DNA of 64,000 nt from Blastocatellia bacterium (lineage in GTDB: Bacteria > Acidobacteriota > Blastocatellia > Chloracidobacteriales > Chloracidobacteriaceae). The notes under the pieces are model-generated. The model saw only the letters and a program-made list of their open reading frames with translations, was not told the DNA's origin and ran no database searches. Shown here piece after piece: positions 42,746-52,400 of this stretch; positions within the stretch are counted from its first letter, which is position 1, and each line of letters opens with the position of its first letter. The translations under genes and the position numbers were made by a program. The DNA is taken from assembly GCA_019695185.1 (NCBI GenBank), contig JAIBAN010000008.1:62001-126000 (forward strand), read 5' to 3'.

Positions 42746-45700
42746 ATGACTTCTGATTCCCGAAAACTGATTGCCCTGCATCGTCCGCTGGAAAATGGTA
42801 CCTATCTGGCGGAGGCCCTGTTTTTTCCTGAGTTTTCCCGACTGGAAAAGAACCTCACCTATTTGAACAATGCGTTGCGCACCAATGCCGCCCAGATTGC
42901 CGGAGAAATCCCACCCTTTTTGTTTTCGCAGCGCCACGTCACCGAGGAACCGGAAGTGGCAGCCTGTGAAGTTGAAATCGTGCCGCCCAAAAAATCAGTC
43001 ACCTGGCGGACTCCGCTTTCGGTTCGCTTTGAATATATCTGGTGGACTCACGGCGAGTTTGCCCGGATTGCGTATGTGCCGGCGTTTCAGATTGAAGTCA
43101 TTGCACCCTTGAACGCGGATTTAGGGGCGCAGGTGCAACAGGAAATTCTGGCTGAAGTCAAACGGCAGAAACTCAACACAACGCTGGACGGCATGATGTG
43201 GCTGGCCCGGTTTGACACGGTTCAAGTTCGGGTGTTGAGCTACAGCCCCGACCTGGAGACGCCCAAAAAAACCGCCACCCGCAAAGAGGAACCGGAAGAA
43301 AAAGAAACTTCGATTCTGGGCGAAGTCGGCGTCAACCTGACTTGGCAAAGAATGTATCCGGCCTACGAGGTCGAGGACGTGGTGCAGAAACTGGCCGACG
43401 CGCTGACCGGAAAACAACCGAAAAGCGTGCTGCTGGTCGGGCCTTCCGGTGTGGGAAAAACCGCCGTCCTGCATGAACTGGTGCGGCGGCGGTCTGAATT
43501 TCACCTTTCGCACACGCCCTTCTGGGCCACCAGCGGAGCGCGACTGGTGGCGGGCATGACCGGGTACGGCATGTGGCAGGAACGCTGCCAAAAACTGTGG
43601 CGGGAGGCCGCCAAAGACAAGGCCATCATCCATTTTGGGAATCTGTTTGAATTGCTCCATGTGGGCAAAAGCGAAGGCAACGACCAGGGCATTGCCGGTT
43701 TTTTCAAACCCTACCTGATGCGGCGCGAGTTTCTGGCGGTGGCCGAATGTACCCCGGAGCAAATCCCGCTCATCGAGCGCGAGGACCCCCGCCTGCTGGA
43801 AGCTTTTTTCCAAATCCGGCTGGAAGAATTTTCGCCTGAAAAGGGTAAAGCCATTTTGCTCATGTACCTGGCCGACCGGTTTCGCGTTGCGCCGATTGAT
43901 TCGGAGGGCATTGATACACTGGACCGGCTGCACCGCCGTTACGCGACCTATTCCTCCTATCCCGGACGGCCCTTGCGGTTTCTGAAACATTTGACCGAGG
44001 CGCGCCGCAGCAGTGACCTTATCGCGCGGCAGGATGTCACCAGAGCCTTTTCCGATGAAACGGGGCTACCCCTCTTCCTGCTTGAAGACAGCATTCCGCT
44101 GGACCTGGAAAAAACCCACCAATGGTTTTCCGAAAAAGTCGTCGGTCAACCCGAAGCGGTCAATCTCGTGGTGGAACTACTGGCCACTGTCAAAGCCGGG
44201 TTGGCCCGTCCGCGCAAGCCGATTGCCTCGTTGCTCTTCATTGGCCCGACCGGCGTGGGAAAAACCGAAATGGCCAAAACCCTGGCGGAATTTCTCTTTC
44301 AGGACCGGAACCGGATGGTCCGCTTTGACATGAGCGAATTTTCCGACCCCTATTCGGTCAAACGGCTGATTGGCGGCATCTTTGAAAGCGAAGGGCTGTT
44401 GACGGCCAAAGTCCGCGAACAGCCGTTTTCCGTGATTCTGTTTGACGAATTCGAAAAGGCCGACCCGGCTTTTTACGACCTGCTTTTGCAGGTGCTGGGC
44501 GAAGGCCGCCTGACCGATGCCGCCGGTCGCGTGGCCGATTTCTGCAACAGCGTGGTGATTATGACTTCAAACCTGGGAGCCGAGTCGTTTCAACGCGGAA
44601 ACCCTGGTTTTCTGAGTGACCGGGAAGAACAAAAGGCAGCCCAACGGCATTTTGTCCGGGAAGTTCAGAAAGCTGTGCGTCCGGAACTGTTTAACCGGAT
44701 TGACCGGATTGTTTCATTTTCTCCGCTTGACCGCCCGACCGTGCTCAAAATTGCCGACCGCGAACTGGCAGCCATCCGCCAGCGGGACGGGTTGAAATAC
44801 CGTTCGGTCAATCTGGCCGTTCCCTCGCAGGCCGCCGATTATCTGGTGGAAAAATGCTATGACGCCAAATTTGGGGCCCGACCTCTCAAACGTGCTTTGG
44901 AACGCGAACTCCTGCGGGCGCTTTCCGTCCAACTGAACCAATATTCGGCTGACTTGTTGCTGGAGTGTGGGGTTCGGCTTGATGGGGCAAAATTGACAGT
45001 TGAGGCCAAGGCTTCCGGGACCAAATCCCGCCAGCATCTTTCGGCCCTGGCCAGCGATGCCCTGTTTCTGCGGCTGGCCGAGGGCTGTACCGGCTTACGC
45101 CGCAAGGCCCAGACGCTGGACCGCTGCCCTGCGGTGCTGGAATACCGGAACGAAGTGTACCGGCTGGAACGACTGGCCCGTACCAAAGAGAAAAAATCCT
45201 GGATGAGCGAAGAAGTTCGCCGCCAACTGGCCAAACTGCCTCACATCAAAACTCTGCTCAACCGGGTCAAAGACTTTCTGGACTCCATCATGGAACTGGA
45301 AAACCGGATTTTTCTGGCTTTCTATGGCAAAGAAACCGTGGTGGTCCCTGAAATTGACAGCCAATTGAACCAGGTTCAGGCCCAGTGGAAACGATTGATG
45401 ATTGATGTTCACTGTCTGAAGTTCTATCCCGGCAACCGGATTCTGCTGGCTTTTTATGCAGAAAATCACAAAAAGCTATTCGAGATGGCACAGATGTATT
45501 TCAAGGTGGCGGAAAACCGGGGATTTACAGTGAACCTGCACCGCTATGTTTCCGGTTTTAATGCCGTGGAAGTGCCCAACCAGCAAATTGTTTCCCTGTT
45601 TGACCGGCGGACCAAGCTCGAACCGGTGGACGACCCAAGCGCCTTTTTCAAACATCCGGTGGATTTTGTGCATGGAATTCTGCTGGCGGTCCAGGGCGAA

Positions 45701-46006
45701 GGTGCGGTTCCCACCTTTGCCCCGGAACAGGGGATTCATCTGTTTCCCGAAGGTCAGCACGGGCAAAAATGCCTGCTTGCAATCAGCGAAAAACCGGTTG
45801 AAAAGTACAAACCGGGCGCGGAACTGGCAGCGCGGGGCTCCATTGCCAACCAGTTCAAGCGAAGAACCTATGACGCAAAGGAAAAATACATCGAGGACCA
45901 CATCCTCAAAATCCGCTACGATTCAAACGGGCGGGCTGCTGCTGCAATCGTCGAACAGGCAATTGAAACCCGACTTTTCAATGAAGCTGAAAGCCTGCTT
46001 TCCTAA
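42746..46006 (+). CDS. Clp-type double AAA+ ATPase with release-factor-like C-terminus
   Basis: A 1086-residue protein. Residues 1-200 form an unrecognised N-domain. D1 (about 205-440) has Walker A GPSGVGKT (232-239), but its Walker B reads IIHFGNLFEL instead of ending in Asp-Glu, so it probably does not hydrolyse ATP. D2 (about 465-760) is intact: GPTGVGKT (500-507), VILFDE with Asp567-Glu568, sensor 1 TSNLG, RPELFNRID and sensor 2 GARPLKRALE. The last 200 residues align by eye with RF1/RF2: MYFKVAENRGF resembles the PCRF segment, VQGEGAV...EQGIH resembles the SG-x-AY...E-GVHR segment, and IANQFKRRTYDAKEKYIEDH resembles the RF tail, with no GGQ domain between. No ClpP gene is nearby. Confidence 0.85.
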   Translation: MTSDSRKLIALHRPLENGTYLAEALFFPEFSRLEKNLTYLNNALRTNAAQIAGEIPPFLFSQRHVTEEPEVAACEVEIVPPKKSVTWRTPLSVRFEYIWWTHGEFARIAYVPAFQIEVIAPLNADLGAQVQQEILAEVKRQKLNTTLDGMMWLARFDTVQVRVLSYSPDLETPKKTATRKEEPEEKETSILGEVGVNLTWQRMYPAYEVEDVVQKLADALTGKQPKSVLLVGPSGVGKTAVLHELVRRRSEFHLSHTPFWATSGARLVAGMTGYGMWQERCQKLWREAAKDKAIIHFGNLFELLHVGKSEGNDQGIAGFFKPYLMRREFLAVAECTPEQIPLIEREDPRLLEAFFQIRLEEFSPEKGKAILLMYLADRFRVAPIDSEGIDTLDRLHRRYATYSSYPGRPLRFLKHLTEARRSSDLIARQDVTRAFSDETGLPLFLLEDSIPLDLEKTHQWFSEKVVGQPEAVNLVVELLATVKAGLARPRKPIASLLFIGPTGVGKTEMAKTLAEFLFQDRNRMVRFDMSEFSDPYSVKRLIGGIFESEGLLTAKVREQPFSVILFDEFEKADPAFYDLLLQVLGEGRLTDAAGRVADFCNSVVIMTSNLGAESFQRGNPGFLSDREEQKAAQRHFVREVQKAVRPELFNRIDRIVSFSPLDRPTVLKIADRELAAIRQRDGLKYRSVNLAVPSQAADYLVEKCYDAKFGARPLKRALERELLRALSVQLNQYSADLLLECGVRLDGAKLTVEAKASGTKSRQHLSALASDALFLRLAEGCTGLRRKAQTLDRCPAVLEYRNEVYRLERLARTKEKKSWMSEEVRRQLAKLPHIKTLLNRVKDFLDSIMELENRIFLAFYGKETVVVPEIDSQLNQVQAQWKRLMIDVHCLKFYPGNRILLAFYAENHKKLFEMAQMYFKVAENRGFTVNLHRYVSGFNAVEVPNQQIVSLFDRRTKLEPVDDPSAFFKHPVDFVHGILLAVQGEGAVPTFAPEQGIHLFPEGQHGQKCLLAISEKPVEKYKPGAELAARGSIANQFKRRTYDAKEKYIEDHILKIRYDSNGRAAAAIVEQAIETRLFNEAESLLS

Positions 46007-46027
46007 CTTGAAAACAGGACTGAGGAC

Positions 46028-46080
46028 TTTGGAGTGCGGGGACTTGTCACCGCTTTGTTTCTCGGCGACTTGTCGCCGAG
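46028..46080. repeat. Half copy of the MITE-like element
   Basis: Only the left half of the 16683-16878 element is present (TTTGGAGTGCGGGGACTTGT through the CTCGGCGACTTGTCGCCGAG palindrome). Located just after the Clp-type gene, its hairpin may act as a transcript end. Confidence 0.82.
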
Positions 46081-46199
46081 TGCAGTTTTTGATGTTGTTA
46101 ACCTGAAAAGAGGACTGAGAACTGAGGCTGTTTTCATTGCAGGTGATGCGTTGCCAACACATGAGGTCTGACGGAGGGAAATTCCTGAGCCGCACATCC

Positions 46200-47081
46200 T
46201 CACTTCGGCAGGATGAAACGGGGTTGATACAGCCCATCCGTCAATGCAACCGTCTCCCGGAACAGTTGGACGATACGCTCCACCGCCAGGTTGAATTCCT
46301 CCGGAGTATCGCCCAGGTGCCCCAGCGTGTGCTGGACCCGCTGTCCGAAATCGGGTGGCACGCGCTCAAACGCGGCAACTTCCGCCAAGGCGGTTTTGTC
46401 GTCCATCAGATACTGCCCGTTCAAGGCAAACAAAGCCAGCAGCAGTTGATTCACAGCCCGCGTCAAACAAGCAGCGGTTCCGTAAGCGCCGGAACGACCG
46501 GCAAACTTTGGGGCAAAGGCAACCAAACCCAGTTCCACCTGCCAGAGATAGTCTTGCACCACAGCCCGGCGGAGCGCGGCAGGATAATCCGCCACCCGCC
46601 GTTTTAACGCCTCAAGCCGGCCTTCCGGGTCAAAGAGCGGAACACAGACTTTGACTTCACCCAGATAGGCCACGCTGAAGAACCCGAACGGCGGCTGTTG
46701 GGCATAATGTTGCTCATACCGCCCGGCTTCGGCCTCGGAAATCACCCGTTCCACATGTTCAAGGCTGCGATAGACAAAATCAACCCGCTGCCCCTGGATG
46801 GTCAGCCACGCTCCGCCGTTGACCCACGGTCCCCAGCCGTAAAAGTCCGTGACCACCGGTCCAGGGAAGTCGTTGACCGACTCGGCCAACTGCTGAATGC
46901 TGCTGATGGCGCAGGGAGCGGCTTCCGCATAGTAAAGATACAGGTCAATGTCCGAACCTGACCGCGCCCGGCCACGGGCATGGGACCCGCCCAGCACGAC
47001 CGCCTTGATTCCAGGAATCTCACCCAGTCGTTGGGTGAGTTTCGTTATCAATTCGTTTTGTGGTGGCGTGAGCTGTTTCAT
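46200..47081 (-). CDS. Nucleotidyltransferase-domain protein
   Basis: A 293-residue protein with a minimal nucleotidyltransferase (MNT) fold at its N-terminus: GGSHARGRARSGSDIDLYL gives the Gly-Ser and Asp-x-Asp catalytic motif. A helical C-terminal region (about 150-290; AACLTRAVNQLLLALFALNG) resembles DUF4037-type partners that bind substrate. It may nucleotidylate a small molecule such as an antibiotic, or a protein; the substrate cannot be told. It is not adjacent to a HEPN toxin gene, so a toxin-antitoxin role is not supported. Its start is 16 bp upstream of a convergent neighbour's transcript end. Confidence 0.85.
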   Translation of the reverse strand: MKQLTPPQNELITKLTQRLGEIPGIKAVVLGGSHARGRARSGSDIDLYLYYAEAAPCAISSIQQLAESVNDFPGPVVTDFYGWGPWVNGGAWLTIQGQRVDFVYRSLEHVERVISEAEAGRYEQHYAQQPPFGFFSVAYLGEVKVCVPLFDPEGRLEALKRRVADYPAALRRAVVQDYLWQVELGLVAFAPKFAGRSGAYGTAACLTRAVNQLLLALFALNGQYLMDDKTALAEVAAFERVPPDFGQRVQHTLGHLGDTPEEFNLAVERIVQLFRETVALTDGLYQPRFILPK

Positions 47082-47097
47082 AATAAATTAAAAAATG

Positions 47098-47574
47098 TCA
47101 GATGGCAGATTCCAACAGATTTTTCTCAAAAAACCGGCTCAAGGGGTCCGGCTGATAGGGACCAAAGGGACCGATTTCCCGGTATCCGGCCTTTTGATAC
47201 ATCCGAATGGCCTCGTGCTGGAGGTGACCGGTTTCCAGCCGCATAATGTGGTATCCATCCTGAAGGGCTTCCTCTTCAATCCAGGTCAGCAGTTTCATAC
47301 CCAGCCCCAACCCCCGGCAGGTCGGGCGGATGTACATCCGTTTCAATTCGCCGTAGCCTTCCGGATACCGCATATAACCGCCGCAGCCAACCGCTTCCCC
47401 GTCCACGCGGACGACAAAAAAAGTGATGGAGTCATTCAGGAGGGCATCCACCGGTAAACCATGATGGCTCTCAATCGGATATAAAGGAATCAAATGGGCA
47501 TCGAGTTCTTCGACCAGGCGGCTGGCGTCGGGTGAATCAGGCCGTTCGGGGTTGATGGTGATTTCTTTCGTCAT
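47098..47574 (-). CDS. GNAT-family N-acetyltransferase
   Basis: A 158-residue acetyltransferase. The CoA motif is clear (MYIRPTCRGLGLGMKLLTWI, with Arg-Gly-Leu-Gly-Leu-Gly) and the C-terminal strand is typical (IRMYQKAGYREIGPFGPYQ). The ATG at 47574 overlaps the upstream hydroxylase stop (ATGA), which fixes the start and implies coupled translation. Its substrate is unknown. Confidence 0.9.
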   Translation of the reverse strand: MTKEITINPERPDSPDASRLVEELDAHLIPLYPIESHHGLPVDALLNDSITFFVVRVDGEAVGCGGYMRYPEGYGELKRMYIRPTCRGLGLGMKLLTWIEEEALQDGYHIMRLETGHLQHEAIRMYQKAGYREIGPFGPYQPDPLSRFFEKNLLESAI

Positions 47575-48407
47575 ATTGATTTTCCGGCTCTCCGAAAACG
47601 GGAAAAAAGGGTGGTGACAGGTATCAGCATCTGTTTCCACAAGCTGCGGGGAAATTGTTCCATGGCGGCAAAACCAAGGCGCTCCGCTTTCCGGTGGGGC
47701 AGGTATGCCGTCTGAAACATCCAATCCCAGAGACTGAGCACAATGCCGAAATTGCGGTTGATGGGACCGTGGTCCGGATGAATATGGTGCCAGATATGCA
47801 TTTCCGGACTGTTGAAAACATACTTGAGGGGTCCGAGACGAAAACGCACGTTGGCGTGGGCAAAATGCCCGACGAAGGTGCCGACAATGCCATACCAAAA
47901 GAGCGCGTATGGATTGAAGCCGAACAATATCACCGGAAGCACCAGCAGTGAATTATAGAAAATCGCTTCAAACCAGTGAAACCGCCAGTTTCCAATCCAA
48001 TCCAGGTCCACAATGCTATGGTGGACCTTGTGAAATTCCCACAACCAGGGCACCCGGTGGAGCGTGTTGTGAATCAGGTACTTGCACAAATCCAACACCA
48101 GCACAGCCAGCCCAAACTGGGGCCAAAAGGAAAGCCCGCTCACCCAGTTGCGGTACAAAACCTCATGCAGGTCATGGTCGAGCACCCATTCGTCAAACTG
48201 ACGGCCCAGATTGAGGGCCGGAACCAACACAAACAGCAGGGCCAGCAATTCGCCAAAGAGGCGGCTGTGAAAGACGATGTAAAAGACATCCACATACCAT
48301 TCGCGCCGCCAGAAAGGTCGTTTTTCCAGCGGGAACAGCCGTTCCCAAATCACAAAAAAGATTGAGAACCCAATCAGCCAGTAATAATAATTGTAAATAT
48401 TTTCCAC
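47571..48407 (-). CDS. Fatty-acid hydroxylase/sterol-desaturase superfamily membrane protein
   Basis: A 278-residue membrane di-iron enzyme with four or more hydrophobic helices and the full set of histidine boxes: HNTLH, HKVHHS and HIWHHIHPDHG. It should hydroxylate or desaturate a lipid such as a hopanoid, fatty acid or carotenoid in the inner membrane; the substrate is not readable. It shares a 4-bp overlap with the downstream GNAT gene and is divergent from the GntR gene with only 17 bp between start codons, so the two genes likely share overlapping control sequences. Confidence 0.92.
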   Translation of the reverse strand: MENIYNYYYWLIGFSIFFVIWERLFPLEKRPFWRREWYVDVFYIVFHSRLFGELLALLFVLVPALNLGRQFDEWVLDHDLHEVLYRNWVSGLSFWPQFGLAVLVLDLCKYLIHNTLHRVPWLWEFHKVHHSIVDLDWIGNWRFHWFEAIFYNSLLVLPVILFGFNPYALFWYGIVGTFVGHFAHANVRFRLGPLKYVFNSPEMHIWHHIHPDHGPINRNFGIVLSLWDWMFQTAYLPHRKAERLGFAAMEQFPRSLWKQMLIPVTTLFSRFRRAGKSI

Positions 48408-48424
48408 ACATCCTCGGCAAAACT

Positions 48425-49399
48425 ATGCGAATTTGGCTGTCGAAAAAAAGTGATGTTTCCGTCCGCGAACAACTCGTGGCCCAAATCATTTTGGGCATCA
48501 TCAGCCAGGAATTGAAGCCCGGCCAGAAACTGCCCAGCACCCGCGAACTGGCCCGGCGGTATCAGATTCATCCGAATACGGTGAATGCCGCTTACCGCGA
48601 GCTGCTCCAGCGCCATTGGGTTGAATTCCGCAAAGGCAGCGGGGTGTTTGTCCGGCTGGTGGTCGAAGCCTCCGCCCTGGAACCGGCCAATGAATTGGAC
48701 CAGTTGATTTCGGAATTTTTGGGACGGGTGCGGCAATCCGGCTTTGCCTTGCGCGAAGTGCAAAACCGGCTGGAGCACTGGTTCGACATCCATCCGCCCG
48801 ACCACCTGGTCGTGGTGGAAAACGATCAGTCGTTGCGCACGATTTTGCTTACGGAAATTCAGGATGCAACCGATTTCACCTGCAATGGCTGTTCTTTTGG
48901 CGAATTCAGCCGGTTTGCGGCCCAGGCGGGATGTGCGCCGGTCACACTCTACAGCCGGGTTGAACAGGTGGGGAGGCTCACCTTCACCCATCCGGAATTT
49001 TTATTCCTGCATACCCGCTCCATGGCCGAAGCCCTGGCCGGAGAAAGACCGCCCTCTCCGGAAACCCTGGTCGGAGTGATTTCCATCTGGCCCGAATTTC
49101 TCAAATGGGCGCATACCCTGCTCACAGCGGCGGGCGTGGACGAGCAGGCACTGAGCCTGATTCCCCATGCGGATTGGGTCCGGCAGGGAAATTTCCGGCC
49201 CTACGGATTTGTCGTGACGGAATCATACACGGCCAAAATGCTGCCGCCTGAAGTGCCCATCAAGGTTTTCCGGATGCTTTCCGACGAATCCCTGGAACGG
49301 TTGCGCCGCCTGCACGAAGGGGGGGAAGCTCCGCATCATGATACTCAGGAAGGACCCTCCAGGTCGGTACCGACTGCGGAAAGAATCCGGCCAAAGTAA
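48425..49399 (+). CDS. GntR-family regulator with an unusual C-terminal domain
   Basis: A 324-residue transcription factor. Residues 1-75 form the GntR winged helix (LKPGQKLPSTRELARRYQIH, NTVNAAYRELLQRHWVE, KGSGVFVRL). The remaining 240 residues are not the aminotransferase domain of MocR and are longer than in YtrA-type proteins; they resemble a ligand-binding alpha/beta domain (VVVENDQSLRTILLTEIQDA). The ATG at 48425 is chosen since it begins the family-typical IWLSKKSDVSVREQL. Its 17-bp distance to the divergent hydroxylase gene makes that gene its most likely target. A terminator follows. Confidence 0.88.
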   Translation: MRIWLSKKSDVSVREQLVAQIILGIISQELKPGQKLPSTRELARRYQIHPNTVNAAYRELLQRHWVEFRKGSGVFVRLVVEASALEPANELDQLISEFLGRVRQSGFALREVQNRLEHWFDIHPPDHLVVVENDQSLRTILLTEIQDATDFTCNGCSFGEFSRFAAQAGCAPVTLYSRVEQVGRLTFTHPEFLFLHTRSMAEALAGERPPSPETLVGVISIWPEFLKWAHTLLTAAGVDEQALSLIPHADWVRQGNFRPYGFVVTESYTAKMLPPEVPIKVFRMLSDESLERLRRLHEGGEAPHHDTQEGPSRSVPTAERIRPK

Positions 49400-49424
49400 A
49401 GTTCCCCTGGTTTCAGTTGAACAA

Positions 49425-49460
49425 GAAACCCCCGGCGAAAAAATTTCCGCCGGGGGTTTC
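49425..49460. terminator. Bidirectional intrinsic terminator
   Basis: GAAACCCCCGGCG (49425-49437) pairs perfectly with CGCCGGGGGTTTC (49448-49460) across a short A/T loop. It lies between the convergent GntR and giant BNR genes and can end both. Confidence 0.9.
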
Positions 49461-49483
49461 CTGTTACAGCCACAAAGCAAAGG

Positions 49484-52400
49484 TCAGAATGTTGCCTGGC
49501 CCGCCAAAACCGCCCGCAGGAACGAAAAGTCCGTTGAGCTTAACGAACCACCGTTGCCCCGGCTGCCGTTGGCGTTGAGCGGCACCACGTCCGCCGCCAG
49601 CAATTGCCGGGCGGTGGGCGTCGCCTGGAAGAGGATAAACGCACGTGTCAGGGCGGAATCACTGGTGGCAAACAGACCGTCTCCCGTGGTGTCGCCCCAG
49701 AGGACGAATTCAGGGAAAGTGGCAGCCGGATTGCTGGGGTCAGCCGCATTTTGCGGCAGACTGCTGGTGTTTACGTCCGCGCCATTCACCCGGACCGTAA
49801 TCACCCCGTTAATGTTCCCGGCTCCGGCGGAGGATGCCGGCACCACCACCTGCAAGGTCGTGGAGTTGACAAACGTCACCGTTGTGGCTGGAACCAGATT
49901 GGCCCCGCCGAAGAAGACCTGGGTTGAACCGTTGACAAAGCCCGTCCCGGTGATGGTGATGGTTTTGCCTGTGGTGGAAGCCACCGGATAGAACTGCGTC
50001 ACCGTGTGGTTGGCCGGTCCGCTGATGGTCACGGAGTAGGCTTGGCTTCCCGTGCAATTGCCGGCACCTGTGGCCGTCACGGTGAAGTTTGCCGTTCCCG
50101 TGCCAGTCGGAGTACCCGTCAAGGCCCCGCCGTTTGAAAGCGACAACCCGGCAGGCAGCGTTCCCGTCGTGACTGCATAAGTGTACGGCCCGGTGCCGCC
50201 ACTGGCCGTAATGGTCTGGCTGTAAGCCGTTCCCTGGGTTCCATTCACCAGATTGCCAGGAGAGAGGGTAATCGTCGGGCAGTTGACCGTAATTGAGTAT
50301 GCCTGACTTCCTGTACAACCACCCGTCGCGGTCGCGGTTACAGTAAAGTTTGAGGTTCCGCTGCCGGTGGGAGTACCGGTCAAGGCCCCTCCGGAAGCAA
50401 GTGTCAGCCCGGCAGGCAGGGTTCCTGTCGTCACCGCAAACGTGTATGGAGCGGTGCCGCCACTGGCTGTGATGGTTTGGTTGTAGGCCGTGCCTTGAGT
50501 CACATTGGGCAAAGTACCCGGCGACAGGGTAATCGTTGGACAGGCAACACAACTCGGGCAGGACGGGGCGGAAATGGTGATGGAGTCAATCCGCCAGTTC
50601 GGGTTGGCGTTGGCAGTTGAGCTGTCCCAACCGGCCCGCCACCGCAATCTGATGTTCTGTCCGTTCAGTGCAACCGGCAGTTGCAGCGTGGAGGTGGTAA
50701 ACGAAGTCTGCGCCAGACTCCAGGCCATTTGCCCCCCAATCGGGTTTGAGAACCCAGTGGAAATGGTGCCGGTGTATCCGCCAGCCGTGAAGGTGGCGTT
50801 AATCGGGGCGCTGACCACGTTGGTAAAGTTGGTTCCGCCGTCAGTGCTCAGTTCCAGAATGCCGCCGTCAAAGAATGAAGAAGAACCTTCGAAATTCCAG
50901 GCATGACGGAAACTGACCGTTGCGCCTGAACCACCCGCCGGCAAGGCAATGGTGGGGGAAATCAGGCTGTTGGACGCCACCGTCGTGACACCATTGGTAA
51001 AGGTTGTGTTCGGAGCCGTGTCCGGATTGGTCGTGGTGGTGGCAAAGAGTGGTGGCGGAGTAGTACCGGTTTGAGCGGTGGTCCAGCCCGCCGGCAACGC
51101 CGGGGCAGTCACTCCGTCAAAGTTTTCGCTGAAAATCATGGCCGTGGTGCCCAACGTGTAGGTGTAAGTCACCACCGTCGTATAGGTTCCATCCGTCACA
51201 TCAAAGGTGGCCGTCAGCGTGCTGCCGCAGCTTCCGTTCGCCGTAAAGGTAAACGAACGATTGACGGCTGCTCCGCTCTGGGTCAAAACGCCATAGCTTT
51301 GCGCGGCACTTGGCGCAGTGACTCCGCCCGTGGCCCGCAACGTGGCTGTAATCGTGCCGGTGTCTGCCGTGCCCAGATTTTGCAGTCCGAAACTGACCGT
51401 CACGGTTTCACCTGGGTCAATGTTGGCGGTGGCCGGGGTGCCGCAATTCCCTGCCGTGATGGAAGAACCGGCGGCCACCACGGATGGCGTCGGCACGTTG
51501 GTATCCGTGATTTTCCGGGTCCAGATTTCCTCGTTGCCGTTGTTGCGCCGGTCGGTCCAGGAGGGGAAAAACTGCCCGGCATGTCCGGTCAACCCGTTGT
51601 AGTCTCCAAATTGGTTCCCGGAATCAGCACCGGCAATGGTTTCATCGGTTTGGGCGCTGGTGATTTTCACGGCTGCGCCAAAGGTCACGCCATCGTCAAA
51701 CGATGACTGATACCAGATGTCCACCTTTTTGCGACCTGCATCGGCTACGGTGTCATAGTAAATAATCGAAACCGAGCCGGTTGTTTCGTCCACCGCCAGC
51801 CATTGGTTGTACTGGTCGTTCAATCCGGCCTGATTGTTAATCATGACCGGGGTGGACCAACTGGTGCCGCCATTGGTCGAACGGGAAAACCAAATTCGGG
51901 TTTTGCGGGTGGCGCTCACGTTGGAACCGGGTTCGGAACCGGCTGCATCCAGGTCGGTCCAGGTCGCATAGACGTTATTTTTGACGGCTGTGCGATAGGT
52001 TCCCAGCGTCACATAAATCAGTGCGCGGCGGCTGTTGAAGGAAGGCACACCGATGTCAAAACTGTCAAATGTTGTGGCAATTTGAACCGGACTGCTCCAA
52101 CTGGTGCCGCCATTGGTGGATTTGACCACGTAAATCTTTTTGCTGCCTGTATCGGGCCAAGCACCGTACACATCGCCGGAACTGTTCGATTTGACATCCG
52201 ACCCGATGCCGGTTCCGGTGGTTTCCGCCCCGCTCACCTGAATCGGGGTGCCCCAGGTGCCGCCGCCGCCAGCCGTCCGACGGTTCATAAACACCGGTGC
52301 TCCGTTGTGCCAGATGGCATATTGCTGGTCTTTGAATGCCGAGGTGGCGCTGTGGTCCACCCACACCATCTGTTTGTCCACGTTGGTCTGACTGCCGGAG

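Noticed and set aside
46200-47081. MNT nucleotidyltransferase as part of a HEPN/MNT toxin-antitoxin pair
   Set aside because: No HEPN-like gene is adjacent and the protein is more than twice the size of MNT antitoxins.
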